Source of the DNA: Lederbergia citri
GTDB lineage: Bacteria > Bacillota > Bacilli > Bacillales > Bacillaceae_C
Direction of reading: 5' to 3'
Assembly (NCBI RefSeq): GCF_018343625.1
Contig: NZ_JAGYPG010000001.1
Coordinates: 1,313,411-1,377,410, forward strand
Length of the DNA: 64,000 nucleotides
Below, piece after piece: positions 41,117 through 51,008 of this stretch (position 1 is the stretch's first letter; every line of letters begins with the position of its first letter). The position numbers and the translations under genes were made by a program. Below the pieces are notes generated by a model that was not told the origin of the DNA, ran no database searches, and was given only the letters and a program-made list of their open reading frames with translations.

Positions 41117-41155
41117 GGTGCCCTTCACCCTTCATATTTCTAGGTGAAGGGCACC
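41117..41155. other. Perfect 13-bp inverted repeat in yrzE-yajC gap
   Basis: GGTGCCCTTCACC (41117-41129) and GGTGAAGGGCACC (41143-41155), 13-nt loop. No U-run on either strand. The rest of the 407-nt gap (40910-41316) is AT-rich with no gene seen. Confidence 0.7.
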
Positions 41156-41271
41156 CATGCCACGATTGGTAAACTTTTGTTGAGAAATCCATGGAACCAA
41201 ACCAATCCGACATAGAAAAATAATTCATTAGAAATTTACAATGTTAATTGTATATTTCTATACGAAGCATC

Positions 41272-41304
41272 AAAAAAAGAAGCAGTCGTTTGACTAGCTT
41301 CTTT
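41272..41304 (-). terminator. Terminator of the ruvAB-queA-tgt-yajC operon
   Basis: Minus strand AGAAGC-AGTC / GACT-GCTTCT-type stem followed by TTTTTTT, 13 nt after the yajC stop. Confidence 0.88.
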
Positions 41305-41316
41305 TATCATTAATAT

Positions 41317-41589
41317 TTAGTTTCCACCTACAGACTCGACCACATCACGAATAGCAGCACGATCATATGTAAGCCTACTTCCATCACCACATTTAATGAC
41401 GACTTTCCCTTCATCGATTGCGTCTACAATTCCATGAAGTCCGCCAATAGTGACGATCTTGTCCCCTTTTTGCAAATTACTTTGCATGTTTTGAACCGCT
41501 TTTTGCCGCTTTTGGTTTGGTCTTATTAACAAGAAATAAAACAATACGAACATTAAGATAAACGGCGATAAACCTATTAACGTTTCCAT
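41317..41589 (-). CDS. yajC: Preprotein translocase subunit YajC
   Basis: 90 aa: one N-terminal helix (FILMFVLFYFLLIRPNQKRQK with the RPQ/RPNQKR stop-transfer) and a cytoplasmic beta domain (LQKGDKIVTIGGLHGIVDAI). It associates with SecDF in the Sec holotranslocon. ATG at 41589 follows AAGGAGG. It follows tgt by 30 nt, the common tgt-yajC pairing. Confidence 0.95.
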   Translation of the reverse strand: METLIGLSPFILMFVLFYFLLIRPNQKRQKAVQNMQSNLQKGDKIVTIGGLHGIVDAIDEGKVVIKCGDGSRLTYDRAAIRDVVESVGGN

Positions 41590-41619
41590 TTTATTTTCCC
41601 TCCTTTATTGCTAAAGTTA

Positions 41620-43806
<2,187 letters not shown>

Positions 43807-43810
<4 letters not shown>

Positions 43811-44016
43811 TTCCCTAGCCTCCCTACGATGTATATAACAAATGTTAATAGAACGCTGATGATGATGGAGGTCATGATCGGAAAGAAAAACGTTGTATTC
43901 CCTTTTTTGATCACAATATCACCCGGTAACTTTCCAATTTTTACAAATTGGATTAAAAATCCGATTAAAAAAATAGCTCCCCCAATAAACATTAACAGCT
44001 TGGACATACCGTTCAT
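43807..44016 (-). CDS. DUF2905 small membrane protein
   Basis: 69 aa with two helices (about 5-24 and 45-65) flanking the conserved loop [22 protein letters not shown]. Function unknown; regularly found between ruvB and queA. Its ATG overlaps the ruvB stop (ATGA) and its stop overlaps the queA ATG, so it is translationally linked on both sides. GGAGGT lies nine bases upstream. Confidence 0.92.
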
Positions 44017-45014
44017 TTATTAGGGACCTCCAATTTAAAATGTTCATATGCTAAAGGAGTTGCAATTCTACCTCTAGGTGTCCTTTGTAGAAAGCCAATT
44101 TGTAATAAATATGGTTCATAAACGTCTTCTATTGTAGCTGCCTCTTCCCCAATACTAGCAGCAATTGTATCGATTCCTACTGGACCGCCTCTAAATCTTT
44201 CAATCATACCTTTTAATAATTTATGATCGATATTATCTAGTCCAAGACGGTCAACCTGTAAAAGCTCCAATGCCTCATCTGCAAGGGAAAGGGAAATAAT
44301 TCCGTCGGCCCTTACTTGAGCAAAATCTCTTACCCTTCGAAGCAACCTGTTCGCAATTCTCGGGGTTCCTCTAGATCTTCGGGCAATTTCAACTGCAGCG
44401 TTCCAGTCAATGTCTGTTTCTAATATTTGTGCAGTCCTTACAATGATATCCGTTAATTGCTCCTCATTATAATATTCCAATCTGCTCAAGACGCCGAAAC
44501 GATCCCGAAGCGGGGCCGATACAGCTCCAGCACGAGTTGTAGCCCCCACTAGAGTAAATGGTGGTAAATCAAGTCTTACCGATCTTGATTCTGGCCCTTT
44601 ACCGATTACGATATCAAGGCAATAGTCCTCCATAGCCGGATATAATACTTCTTCAATTGCACGTGGCAATCGATGAATTTCATCTATAAACAATACTTCC
44701 CCAGGTTCCAACGAGGTCAAAATCGCTGCAAGATCTCCCGGCCGTTCAATTGCCGGGCCAGATGTCGTTCTTACATTCACACCCATTTCATTCGCAATTA
44801 CAACAGCTAAAGTAGTTTTCCCAAGACCAGGAGGACCATATAAAAGTACATGGTCCAATGTTTCCTTTCTCATTTTCGCAGCCTCAATAAATACAGCCAA
44901 GTTACTTTTAACTTTATCTTGGCCAATATATTGAGACAACTTTTGAGGTCGGAGACTTTGCTCGAAAGAAAGATCATTACTTATCGCTTCGCTTGATAGT
45001 ACTCTTTCTTCCAT
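44013..45014 (-). CDS. ruvB: Holliday junction branch migration ATPase RuvB
   Basis: 333-aa AAA+ motor of the RuvAB complex. Motifs: [16 protein letters not shown], Walker [10 protein letters not shown], Walker [10 protein letters not shown], sensor [34 protein letters not shown], and the C-terminal winged helix [17 protein letters not shown]. It lies 19 nt behind ruvA and in an ATGA overlap with the DUF2905 gene. Confidence 0.97.
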   Translation of the reverse strand: MEERVLSSEAISNDLSFEQSLRPQKLSQYIGQDKVKSNLAVFIEAAKMRKETLDHVLLYGPPGLGKTTLAVVIANEMGVNVRTTSGPAIERPGDLAAILTSLEPGEVLFIDEIHRLPRAIEEVLYPAMEDYCLDIVIGKGPESRSVRLDLPPFTLVGATTRAGAVSAPLRDRFGVLSRLEYYNEEQLTDIIVRTAQILETDIDWNAAVEIARRSRGTPRIANRLLRRVRDFAQVRADGIISLSLADEALELLQVDRLGLDNIDHKLLKGMIERFRGGPVGIDTIAASIGEEAATIEDVYEPYLLQIGFLQRTPRGRIATPLAYEHFKLEVPNK

Positions 45015-45033
45015 TGTTCCTTCATCCCTTCTA

Positions 45034-45648
45034 TTACGTCATTAGCATTTGCAATGATTGTTTTATATATTGATCTGTAGTTAATTCTTTATCTTGTAAC
45101 TTCGGAGCAATTCTCTTCAATTCACGATCCGAATACCCTAGAGCCGAAAGTGCAAGCATAGCTTCCTCTAACGCCTCACTCATGTCATTATTCGAAGAAG
45201 TTATTTTCATATTTTCAACAGGAGTATTTGTTCCCTCATCAGCTAAAACATCATGCAATTTCCCTTTTAAATCAAGAATCATTTGTCTAGCTGTTTTTTT
45301 ACCGACACCAGGAAATTTTACTAAAAATTTTTCATCTTCATTTTCAATAGCACGGATTACTTGGGTAGGTTCGCCAAATGCAAGAATAGCTAGTGCTCCC
45401 TTTGGGCCGATTCCAGACACACCAATTAATTTACGAAACATCAACTTTTCTTCCATTGTCGGAAATCCATATAATGCAATAATGTCTTCACGAACGTGCT
45501 GATACGTATAAATAATCGTTTGAATTCCTTTTTTACTTGAAAAAACATATGGATTAGGAGTCAGAACTTGATATCCGATCCCATTATTTTCTATTACGAC
45601 ATATTCTGGGCCTGTATACTCAATAGTGCCTCTTATGTATTCGTACAA
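45034..45648 (-). CDS. ruvA: Holliday junction-binding protein RuvA
   Basis: 204 aa: OB-fold domain I ([20 protein letters not shown]), two helix-hairpin-helix motifs ([32 protein letters not shown]), an acidic linker, and domain III that contacts RuvB ([20 protein letters not shown]). First gene of the ruvA-ruvB-DUF2905-queA-tgt-yajC operon. ATG at 45648. Confidence 0.96.
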   Translation of the reverse strand: MYEYIRGTIEYTGPEYVVIENNGIGYQVLTPNPYVFSSKKGIQTIIYTYQHVREDIIALYGFPTMEEKLMFRKLIGVSGIGPKGALAILAFGEPTQVIRAIENEDEKFLVKFPGVGKKTARQMILDLKGKLHDVLADEGTNTPVENMKITSSNNDMSEALEEAMLALSALGYSDRELKRIAPKLQDKELTTDQYIKQSLQMLMT

Positions 45649-45736
45649 TGCCTTCTCTCCTCTTTCATGCTATCCAATATTGTACCATATAATTCATATC
45701 TCCTTATAGTAAAAAACATATGTTCTTTTATTAAAT

Positions 45737-45762
45737 GTTTAATTAAGAATAGAATTGGGTAT
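45737..45762 (+). promoter_or_regulatory. Sigma-B promoter of the YflT-domain gene
   Basis: GTTTAA (45737-45742), 14-nt spacer, GGGTAT (45757-45762): an exact match to the general stress consensus GTTTAA-N13/14-GGGTAT, 83 nt upstream of the start codon. Confidence 0.85.
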
Positions 45763-45845
45763 TGTTAATTCAACAATGGTCACCGCTCAATGTTCCTTAT
45801 CCTATCAAAACAAGTTCTACACTTCTTTTTAGGAGGAAATTTATC

Positions 45846-46451
45846 ATGAAAAAAAATGTAGTCGGTGTGTTCGCTTCAAGTTTTGAGGCGTTGCGTGCTA
45901 TTGATTCCATGAAGCAGGATGGAATTGACAAAAGCCATATTTACGTTATTGCCCATGATGATTATGAAACGAGGATGATTGAAGAAAAGGCTGGAGTGGC
46001 GGTCGATCATAACGTAACGGAAGAAGAAAATCGCGGATTTTGGAATGAATTAAAATCTTTCTTTACAGGCAACTCTAGTGAATACTCGGCATACTCTGAT
46101 TACCTTCTAGGAATTGGAATGACCCAGTATGATGTTGAGCAATATGCCAACGAAATTGAAGGCGGAAAAATACTTGTTCTCGTAGATAGCGAGTATGACG
46201 AAGGAAGAACTGGTGTATTAACTACGGAGAATATGGAAGAAAGAACACATGCAGTTGAACGGCACATGCCTTCAGATGAAGAACCTTTTGACGGTCAAGG
46301 TGAAGTGATTCAGCCTGAAAATGAATTGCTTGATGGAAATCATACAACTTTAGATGCAAACGGATTTCGCAATTCACTTCTTAATAATGAAAAAAAAGTG
46401 ACTCGGGATAAGGAGTATGAGGAGGAAGATAATCCTTTTTATGATCGTTAA
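45846..46451 (+). CDS. General stress protein with YflT-like domain
   Basis: 201 aa. The N-terminal domain (KNVVGVFASSFEALRAIDSMKQDGIDKSHIYVIA...GKILVLVD, residues 1-115) resembles the heat-induced stress protein YflT/YsnF-type fold. A hydrophilic, acidic, probably disordered tail of about 85 residues follows. ATG at 45846 after AGGAGG. The sigma-B promoter upstream predicts induction by heat, salt, ethanol or energy stress. Molecular role unknown. It stands between ruvA (divergent) and bofC, where B. subtilis has csbX, another sigma-B gene. Confidence 0.85.
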   Translation: MKKNVVGVFASSFEALRAIDSMKQDGIDKSHIYVIAHDDYETRMIEEKAGVAVDHNVTEEENRGFWNELKSFFTGNSSEYSAYSDYLLGIGMTQYDVEQYANEIEGGKILVLVDSEYDEGRTGVLTTENMEERTHAVERHMPSDEEPFDGQGEVIQPENELLDGNHTTLDANGFRNSLLNNEKKVTRDKEYEEEDNPFYDR

Positions 46452-46628
46452 TGAGAAAAGCGTAAGGCGCCCGTTCAGCGACGTACAGGCCCACAGGATG
46501 TGGGTCCGTCGACGTCGCCACAGGACGTGGCGGTTTTTAGTCGACGTTCCTGTTAAGCTTCTGACGAGATAAAGGAAACACGGAGAGGTTGGAAAAGCGG
46601 AAGGCGCCTGGAGCTAGACAGGACGGAC
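46452..46628. repeat. Dispersed intergenic repeat copy with best-preserved tandem hairpins
   Basis: AGAAAAGCGTAAGGCGCCCG, hairpins CCCAC-AGGAT-GTGGG (46490-46504) and CGCCAC-AGGAC-GTGGCG (46516-46532), the spaced word GTCGACG, GACGAGATAAAGGAAACACG, then AAAAGCGGAAGGCGCCTGG and AGCTAGACAGGACGG. It lies between convergent genes. Confidence 0.88.
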
Positions 46629-46653
46629 ACCCGTTCCGTAATATTTCTTTATT

Positions 46654-46692
46654 AATGAGAAAAAGCCATTATTTTGGCTTTTTCTCATTTTG
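46654..46692. terminator. Bidirectional terminator overlapping bofC stop codon
   Basis: AATGAGAAAAAGCCA / TGGCTTTTTCTCATT perfect stem, 6-nt loop. The bofC TAA lies in the loop, and the last bofC codons form one arm. Confidence 0.85.
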
Positions 46693-47241
46693 TTTATCTA
46701 ATGAATATTGCTTCATAGTTTCCAGTACTTCAGTATATATCTCCTTTGTTCTTACTGGTATACCTTTTTTTAGCTGCAATTGCTTTTTTCCCTCCAACTT
46801 CTTTATATCTATTTGAAAAAAGGATTGAATGATATCAGCCTGGTCAGGATTTCCATTAAAGATAGTTAACGTACCATCTTCCGTTATACCAAAAAATCCA
46901 TTTAGTTTTAATAGTGGAGATATATCATCGACTACCGTTTCAAATACCAATTTTTCTTCATCCATATCTACAAGCTGCCAAGCTTCATATTTTGCCCAGA
47001 AATCTTCCAGTGCCCAAATGGTTTCTTTAACAATCTCTTCACTAACTTCACCATCTAGATACTTCCTTTTCAATACAACTTTTAACAAAAGTGGGTCTTC
47101 AATGTTTCCCCGAATATCTTTTATGTGCTCTGTTTTTGACCCGTCTTCTGTTTTTACAATATGCCTCAAGTTACTCTTATATGGACCACTTCCGCTAAAC
47201 ACCATTGCAGAAATCATAAGGATTATGGCAATAAACTTCAT
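46669..47241 (-). CDS. bofC: Intercompartmental signalling factor BofC
   Basis: 190-aa exported forespore protein that in B. subtilis restrains SpoIVB and so pro-sigma-K activation. Signal peptide (MKFIAIILMISAMVFSGSG), then the conserved core EDFWAKYEAWQLVDMDEEKLVFE, DDISPLLKLNGFFGITEDGTLTIFNG, IIQSFFQIDIKKLE. The start is ATG at 47241 after GAGGTG; the longer frame to 47295 has no site. CATTCTA at 47266-47260 resembles a sigma-F/G -10 but is very close to the ribosome site. Near ruvA as in B. subtilis. Confidence 0.9.
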   Translation of the reverse strand: MKFIAIILMISAMVFSGSGPYKSNLRHIVKTEDGSKTEHIKDIRGNIEDPLLLKVVLKRKYLDGEVSEEIVKETIWALEDFWAKYEAWQLVDMDEEKLVFETVVDDISPLLKLNGFFGITEDGTLTIFNGNPDQADIIQSFFQIDIKKLEGKKQLQLKKGIPVRTKEIYTEVLETMKQYSLDKQNEKKPK

Positions 47242-47321
47242 ACGGATCACCTCATTAGCTAGAATGTTTTTCTTTTCTAAGCTTAGAGTACCCATATTTT
47301 AACATGAATATCCGAATGTTT

Positions 47322-48299
47322 TTAAATCCATTTTTCTACCTTTTCAATGATTTTTTCATAAAATGCCAACCTTTCTTTATATTGATGAAAAGTAAGTCTT
47401 TGTACATGTGCCCATTTTTTGGATTGTTCCTCAACATCTTTAGTTGAGAAGAAAATCCACTCCCTAAAAATATCCGTTGGGTAAACGAGAGCGGCTAAAA
47501 ATGGCTGGACATTTTTCAGATGTCTAAGATGCTCAAAGCTAAACAACCTATCTTCGTCCCATTTCAAAAAAGGTAAAATTCTATTGCAAAATTGCAGTAA
47601 ATCTATTTCCGCGGGCGAGATGCTAATTAAATCAAAATCTATCAAAAAAAGTGTTCCATCTTTCCCTTCTATAAAATTATGGCTTGCCAAATCACCATGA
47701 ATAATGCATTGATACCCTTTTTCAAAATAGGATGGTTGTTCTTTCATTTGTTGAAGTGCCCATGATCCATACTGTGCAAGCCTTTTTAAATGTGAATATA
47801 CTGGATTAAATCTATGTAAATTAATAAATGTATAATAATCAATTAGCCTCTTATCCCATTTTGAAATTTGCTTGAAAGTTGGTATTTGCTCCTTAAAGGA
47901 TTCTACAAATCTATGTGTCGTAAGATGAAAATTCTTTATCGTATCTAAGGCTGATCCAATATTTTCATCATTATCATATTGATAAGGACCAATATGATTA
48001 GAATCTATATATTGAATTAGACCAAAGATACGATCATCTAATTGAAATAAACTTGGAAAAAAAGAATAGGTTTTAGCAAATCCATTTTTCTTTAATTCTT
48101 TCGTGAAATCTATTTGAATGGATAATTTATAAATGGAGGGAAACTCTTTTAATATCCATTTATCATAGCTAGTTGATAAAACCCAGACTCCATGTTTTAC
48201 TTGCCTAATATTGGTAAATGGTAATCCGGCATTATTCTTCATAAAAAGAAGGAGACGGTCATTGAATCCGTCTCGATCTTCAAAGTATTGTCTATTCAT
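47322..48299 (-). CDS. CotS-like spore coat-associated kinase family protein
   Basis: 325-aa protein of the aminoglycoside phosphotransferase/choline kinase fold, CotS/YutH-like. The Brenner motif HGDLASHNF and the metal-binding LIDFDLISI (in place of DFG) are intact; N-lobe VKHGVWVLSTSYDKWILKEF has the ATP-lysine candidate. CotS-family proteins belong to the spore coat. ATG at 48299 overlaps the safA stop by 8 nt, so both are translated from one mRNA and the kinase is probably made in the mother cell. Substrate unknown. Confidence 0.85.
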   Translation of the reverse strand: MNRQYFEDRDGFNDRLLLFMKNNAGLPFTNIRQVKHGVWVLSTSYDKWILKEFPSIYKLSIQIDFTKELKKNGFAKTYSFFPSLFQLDDRIFGLIQYIDSNHIGPYQYDNDENIGSALDTIKNFHLTTHRFVESFKEQIPTFKQISKWDKRLIDYYTFINLHRFNPVYSHLKRLAQYGSWALQQMKEQPSYFEKGYQCIIHGDLASHNFIEGKDGTLFLIDFDLISISPAEIDLLQFCNRILPFLKWDEDRLFSFEHLRHLKNVQPFLAALVYPTDIFREWIFFSTKDVEEQSKKWAHVQRLTFHQYKERLAFYEKIIEKVEKWI

Positions 48300-49350
48300 C
48301 TTCATTTCCTTCATCATGACGGACTGGCATTGCATATGCATTAGCATTATCTGTCGGCAACACTGATCCAAATGGATAAGGGTTATAAGCCATTGCTGAT
48401 GTAAATGCCTGCCTCATGTATGGTGAATAACCTCCACATCCACACCCAGGCATACCTACATTTGTATAAGCTGGAGCTACATTAGGCATTGCTGGATATC
48501 CTTCTGTAACTGGTGCTGTATACGGCATTTGATAAGCTGGATAAGGAACAGCTTGCTGAGTTGCTGGCATTACCGCTCCAGGTGCATGCCCCCAGTAATC
48601 CGAGCTATCCATTTTCCCATACATTCCCGGATGACTAGATGACTCATCATGCCATTGTGGAGCCATAAATCCGGTAGTTGGTACTCCAGGTAATACAGCT
48701 GGCTGCACTCCCATTGGCTGCATCATCGTTCCTTGTACTTGAGGCATCATTTGTGGTTGATACATATAACCATATGGGTTGTAACAAGGATCACAAATTG
48801 GCATTACTGGATAGCAATAGTTATACATTGGTTGTTGAACATGCATAACTGGCATTTCTACAGGAACAGGAACTTCTTTTGGAACTTCCTTTTCTACTTG
48901 CTGTTGTATTTGTGACTGCGACTGTTGCATGTTCATCATGTAGTAGTTACTAATATCGATTTCGGGAAGTGGCTGTGGCATCACAGGTTGATAAATTGGA
49001 TATGGTACTTCCTTGGGAACTTCTTTAATAATCTCTTTAGTTGGCTGCACGATTGGAACCGGAACCTCCTTCTTAATATGTTCTACTTTTGGCATTTCTT
49101 TTGGTACGTGGTGAGGGATATTTGGTGCTACATTTGGTGCTACATTTGGTGCTACATTGGGCGGCATATGGTGTTCTTTAACTCCACCTCCACCTCCACC
49201 TCCGCCTGGCACTTTTATTTTCATGCCTGGCATGATCATATCTGGATTTGACAATTGGGCATTCATCTTTTTTAACTCTTCAAAATTCACTCCATATTTT
49301 TTCGCGATTTTCCAAAGAGTTTCTCCTTTTTGCGCAATATGGATTTTCAC
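48292..49350 (-). CDS. safA: SpoVID-dependent spore coat assembly factor SafA
   Basis: 352 aa. An N-terminal LysM domain (residues 2-46: IHIAQKGETLWKIAKKYGV ... MIMPGMKIKVP) binds cortex peptidoglycan; it is followed by eight glycines, tandem NVAP repeats, and a long Pro/Met/Gln/Tyr-rich coat region with VPKEVP units and Cys-rich spots (CYPVMPICDPC; MPGCGCGGYSPYMRQAF). The start is GTG at 49350 after GAGGAGGGG. SafA recruits inner-coat proteins around the forespore. A sigma-E -10 lies upstream at 49382-49389. Confidence 0.93.
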   Translation of the reverse strand: MKIHIAQKGETLWKIAKKYGVNFEELKKMNAQLSNPDMIMPGMKIKVPGGGGGGGGVKEHHMPPNVAPNVAPNVAPNIPHHVPKEMPKVEHIKKEVPVPIVQPTKEIIKEVPKEVPYPIYQPVMPQPLPEIDISNYYMMNMQQSQSQIQQQVEKEVPKEVPVPVEMPVMHVQQPMYNYCYPVMPICDPCYNPYGYMYQPQMMPQVQGTMMQPMGVQPAVLPGVPTTGFMAPQWHDESSSHPGMYGKMDSSDYWGHAPGAVMPATQQAVPYPAYQMPYTAPVTEGYPAMPNVAPAYTNVGMPGCGCGGYSPYMRQAFTSAMAYNPYPFGSVLPTDNANAYAMPVRHDEGNEDE

Positions 49351-49381
49351 ACATTTCCCCTCCTCAGACATAAGTCCATAT

Positions 49382-49389
49382 AGTGTATG
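49382..49389 (-). promoter_or_regulatory. Sigma-E (or sigma-K) -10 element of safA
   Basis: Minus strand CATACACT is a full match to the sigma-E -10 CATACAMT; with the next base it also fits sigma-K CATANNNTA. The -35 region (about AATAGCAA) is poor. 32 nt before the safA start. Confidence 0.6.
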
Positions 49390-49547
49390 AATGTATAGGC
49401 AAATTGCTATTAATCTTCACAAAAACTTATGATAAATGTAGCCAATTTATGCTCACGGTGGTTGGAAAAGGACGTTTCATTTCATCATAAAGACTTTCAA
49501 AGTATGGTATTATTCAATATAGAAATGATGAGAACGGAGGTTTATAA

Positions 49548-50087
49548 ATGGAAGAAGAAAATAAAAAGCTTCTTGGTGATGAGAGAAGAGATATGCTGCT
49601 TTCCTTATTGAAAAGTAGTGCTATACCTTTAACGGGGGGGCGACTTGCTCAAATAGCGAATGTTAGCAGACAGGTCATTGTTGGGGATATTACTTTATTA
49701 AAAGCCCGTAACGAGCCAATCATTGCCACAAGCCAAGGATACCTTTATATGAATGTAAATCCTATTAATAAAACGGTTGAAAAAACCATTGCCTGTGTTC
49801 ATACACGCAACCAAGCGGAAGAAGAGTTAAATATCATAGTAGATCATGGAGTAACAGTAAAGGACGTGAAAGTGGAACATCCTGTATATGGGGACCTTAC
49901 GGCTTCTATTATGGTATCGAATCGGCAAGAGGTTCGGGCATTTCTGGAAAAGATAAAAAAAACAAACGCGTCCTTATTGGCTGACTTAACATCTGGCATC
50001 CACTTACATACTTTAATGGCTTCAAATGAAGGACCAATTAAAAAAGCAGAAGAGGCTTTGAAGGCTGCAGGGATATTATTGGATTAA
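49548..50087 (+). CDS. niaR: Niacin-responsive transcriptional repressor NiaR
   Basis: 179 aa: N-terminal winged HTH (LLKSSAIPLTGGRLAQIANVSRQVIVGDITLLKARN) and C-terminal 3H ligand domain with conserved His in CVHTRNQAEEEL, VEHPVYGDL and GIHLHTLMA. In Bacillus it represses NAD synthesis and niacin uptake genes when niacin is present. ATG at 49548 follows GGAGG. In B. subtilis the gene (yrxA) adjoins nifS and nadBCA; none of these is here, so its targets must be elsewhere. Confidence 0.93.
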   Translation: MEEENKKLLGDERRDMLLSLLKSSAIPLTGGRLAQIANVSRQVIVGDITLLKARNEPIIATSQGYLYMNVNPINKTVEKTIACVHTRNQAEEELNIIVDHGVTVKDVKVEHPVYGDLTASIMVSNRQEVRAFLEKIKKTNASLLADLTSGIHLHTLMASNEGPIKKAEEALKAAGILLD

Positions 50088-50094
50088 CCAAAAG

Positions 50095-50262
50095 CGGATG
50101 GGGCTCAGTAGGGGCGACAAGCAAATATTCTCCAGACCGAGATTTTGTTCTCTAACTTCCAATTGACAGCCTGTAGCTGGACCTTGACGAGCCTATGTTG
50201 CTTATCACCAACCGTTTTAGGCGTGGCTGCTTGAGCTAGACGGAAATTGTCTTAATACAAAG
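50095..50262. repeat. Dispersed repeat copy, second module
   Basis: AAAGCGGATGGGGCTCAGTAGGGGCGACAAGCAAAT...TTCTCCA matches the reverse complement of 7610-7650 (GGGGCGACAAGCAAATGTTCTCCA) and AACTTC further on; it ends GGCTGCTTGAGCTAGACGGAAA like the 22652 copy. It occupies the place where B. subtilis has pheA. Confidence 0.75.
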
Positions 50263-50282
50263 GAATATAGTTTCCTGGTAAG

Positions 50283-50317
50283 GAAAAAACTGTGGCCCAT
50301 ATTTTGGGTCTCAGCTT
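50283..50317 (-). terminator. Terminator of obg-pheB
   Basis: Minus strand GCTGAGACCC / GGGCCACAG imperfect stem followed by TTTTTT, beginning right after the pheB stop. Confidence 0.7.
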
Positions 50318-50773
50318 TTATCCTCCAGAGCTTAATACTTCTACTTTATCGACAAATTCCAATCTTCTTAAGTTTACTAACAACTCATCTATATCCCCAG
50401 ACATATTTGTAACATCAAGCGACAACGTGACGTTTGCCCGACCCTGCAATGGAATCGTTTGGTGGATTGTTAAAACATTACATGAATTGGCAGCCACCGT
50501 CCCTAGCAGTTTAGAAAGCGCCCCAGGTTTGTCTTCAAGGAAAAAAAACAAAGAAATAATTTTTTCTTTTACTACTAAATGAAATGGAAAGACCGTATCT
50601 CTATATTTATAAAAAGCACTTCGGCTTAAATCTACTTGCTGGACAGCATCCCATACTGAGGCTGATTTCCCACGTTCAATTAGTTCTTTTGCTTCAAGCG
50701 TTTTTTTCATTGCTTCTGGAAGTACATCTTCTCTTACTAAAAAAAACTTCTGATCATATTCTTTTTTCCCCAC
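50318..50773 (-). CDS. pheB: ACT domain protein PheB (UPF0735)
   Basis: 151 aa. N-terminal helical/HTH-like part ([47 protein letters not shown]) and C-terminal ACT domain ([35 protein letters not shown]), which usually binds an amino acid. The role is unclear despite the name. GTG at 50773 follows GGGGG at eight bases. In B. subtilis pheB is followed by pheA (prephenate dehydratase); here the operon ends after pheB. Confidence 0.92.
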   Translation of the reverse strand: MGKKEYDQKFFLVREDVLPEAMKKTLEAKELIERGKSASVWDAVQQVDLSRSAFYKYRDTVFPFHLVVKEKIISLFFFLEDKPGALSKLLGTVAANSCNVLTIHQTIPLQGRANVTLSLDVTNMSGDIDELLVNLRRLEFVDKVEVLSSGG

Positions 50774-50799
50774 TACCCAATCCCCCTAAAAGAAAAGTG

Positions 50800-50965
50800 G
50801 AAAAGCCTAGCTCATCGACGTAAAAACCGATAGGACTTTACAGTTTTGGTCGACTTTCCTTTTCCCCCTATAACTAGAGATAAAGGAAACACGAAGAGGT
50901 ACGAATTACCCCTTACGCAAAAGAAAAGGTCAGGATAGTTACTAGTCGATTGCCGCTGCAACTAG
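50800..50965. repeat. Dispersed intergenic repeat copy
   Basis: GTGGAAAAGCCTAGCTCATCGACGTA, GGTCGACTTTCC, GAGATAAAGGAAACACGAAGAGG (exact core word at 50877-50893), and GCAACTAGATACA at the end. The hairpin region is eroded. It lies between obg and pheB. Confidence 0.7.
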
Positions 50966-51008
50966 ATACAAAATAATAATTGCATTCTTCCCGAACTCAA
51001 TATAAAAA

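Noticed and set aside
47260..47266. CATTCTA as a sigma-G -10 for bofC
   Set aside because: Fits the -10 but leaves almost no leader before the ribosome site and has no -35; not called as a separate feature.
49111..49210. Tandem short repeats that could suggest a CRISPR-like array
   Set aside because: They are in-frame codon repeats (NVAP, poly-Gly) of safA with no spacers; no cas genes anywhere.
48925..49251. 108-aa plus-strand ORF, Trp/His rich
   Set aside because: Antisense shadow of the low-complexity safA coding region.
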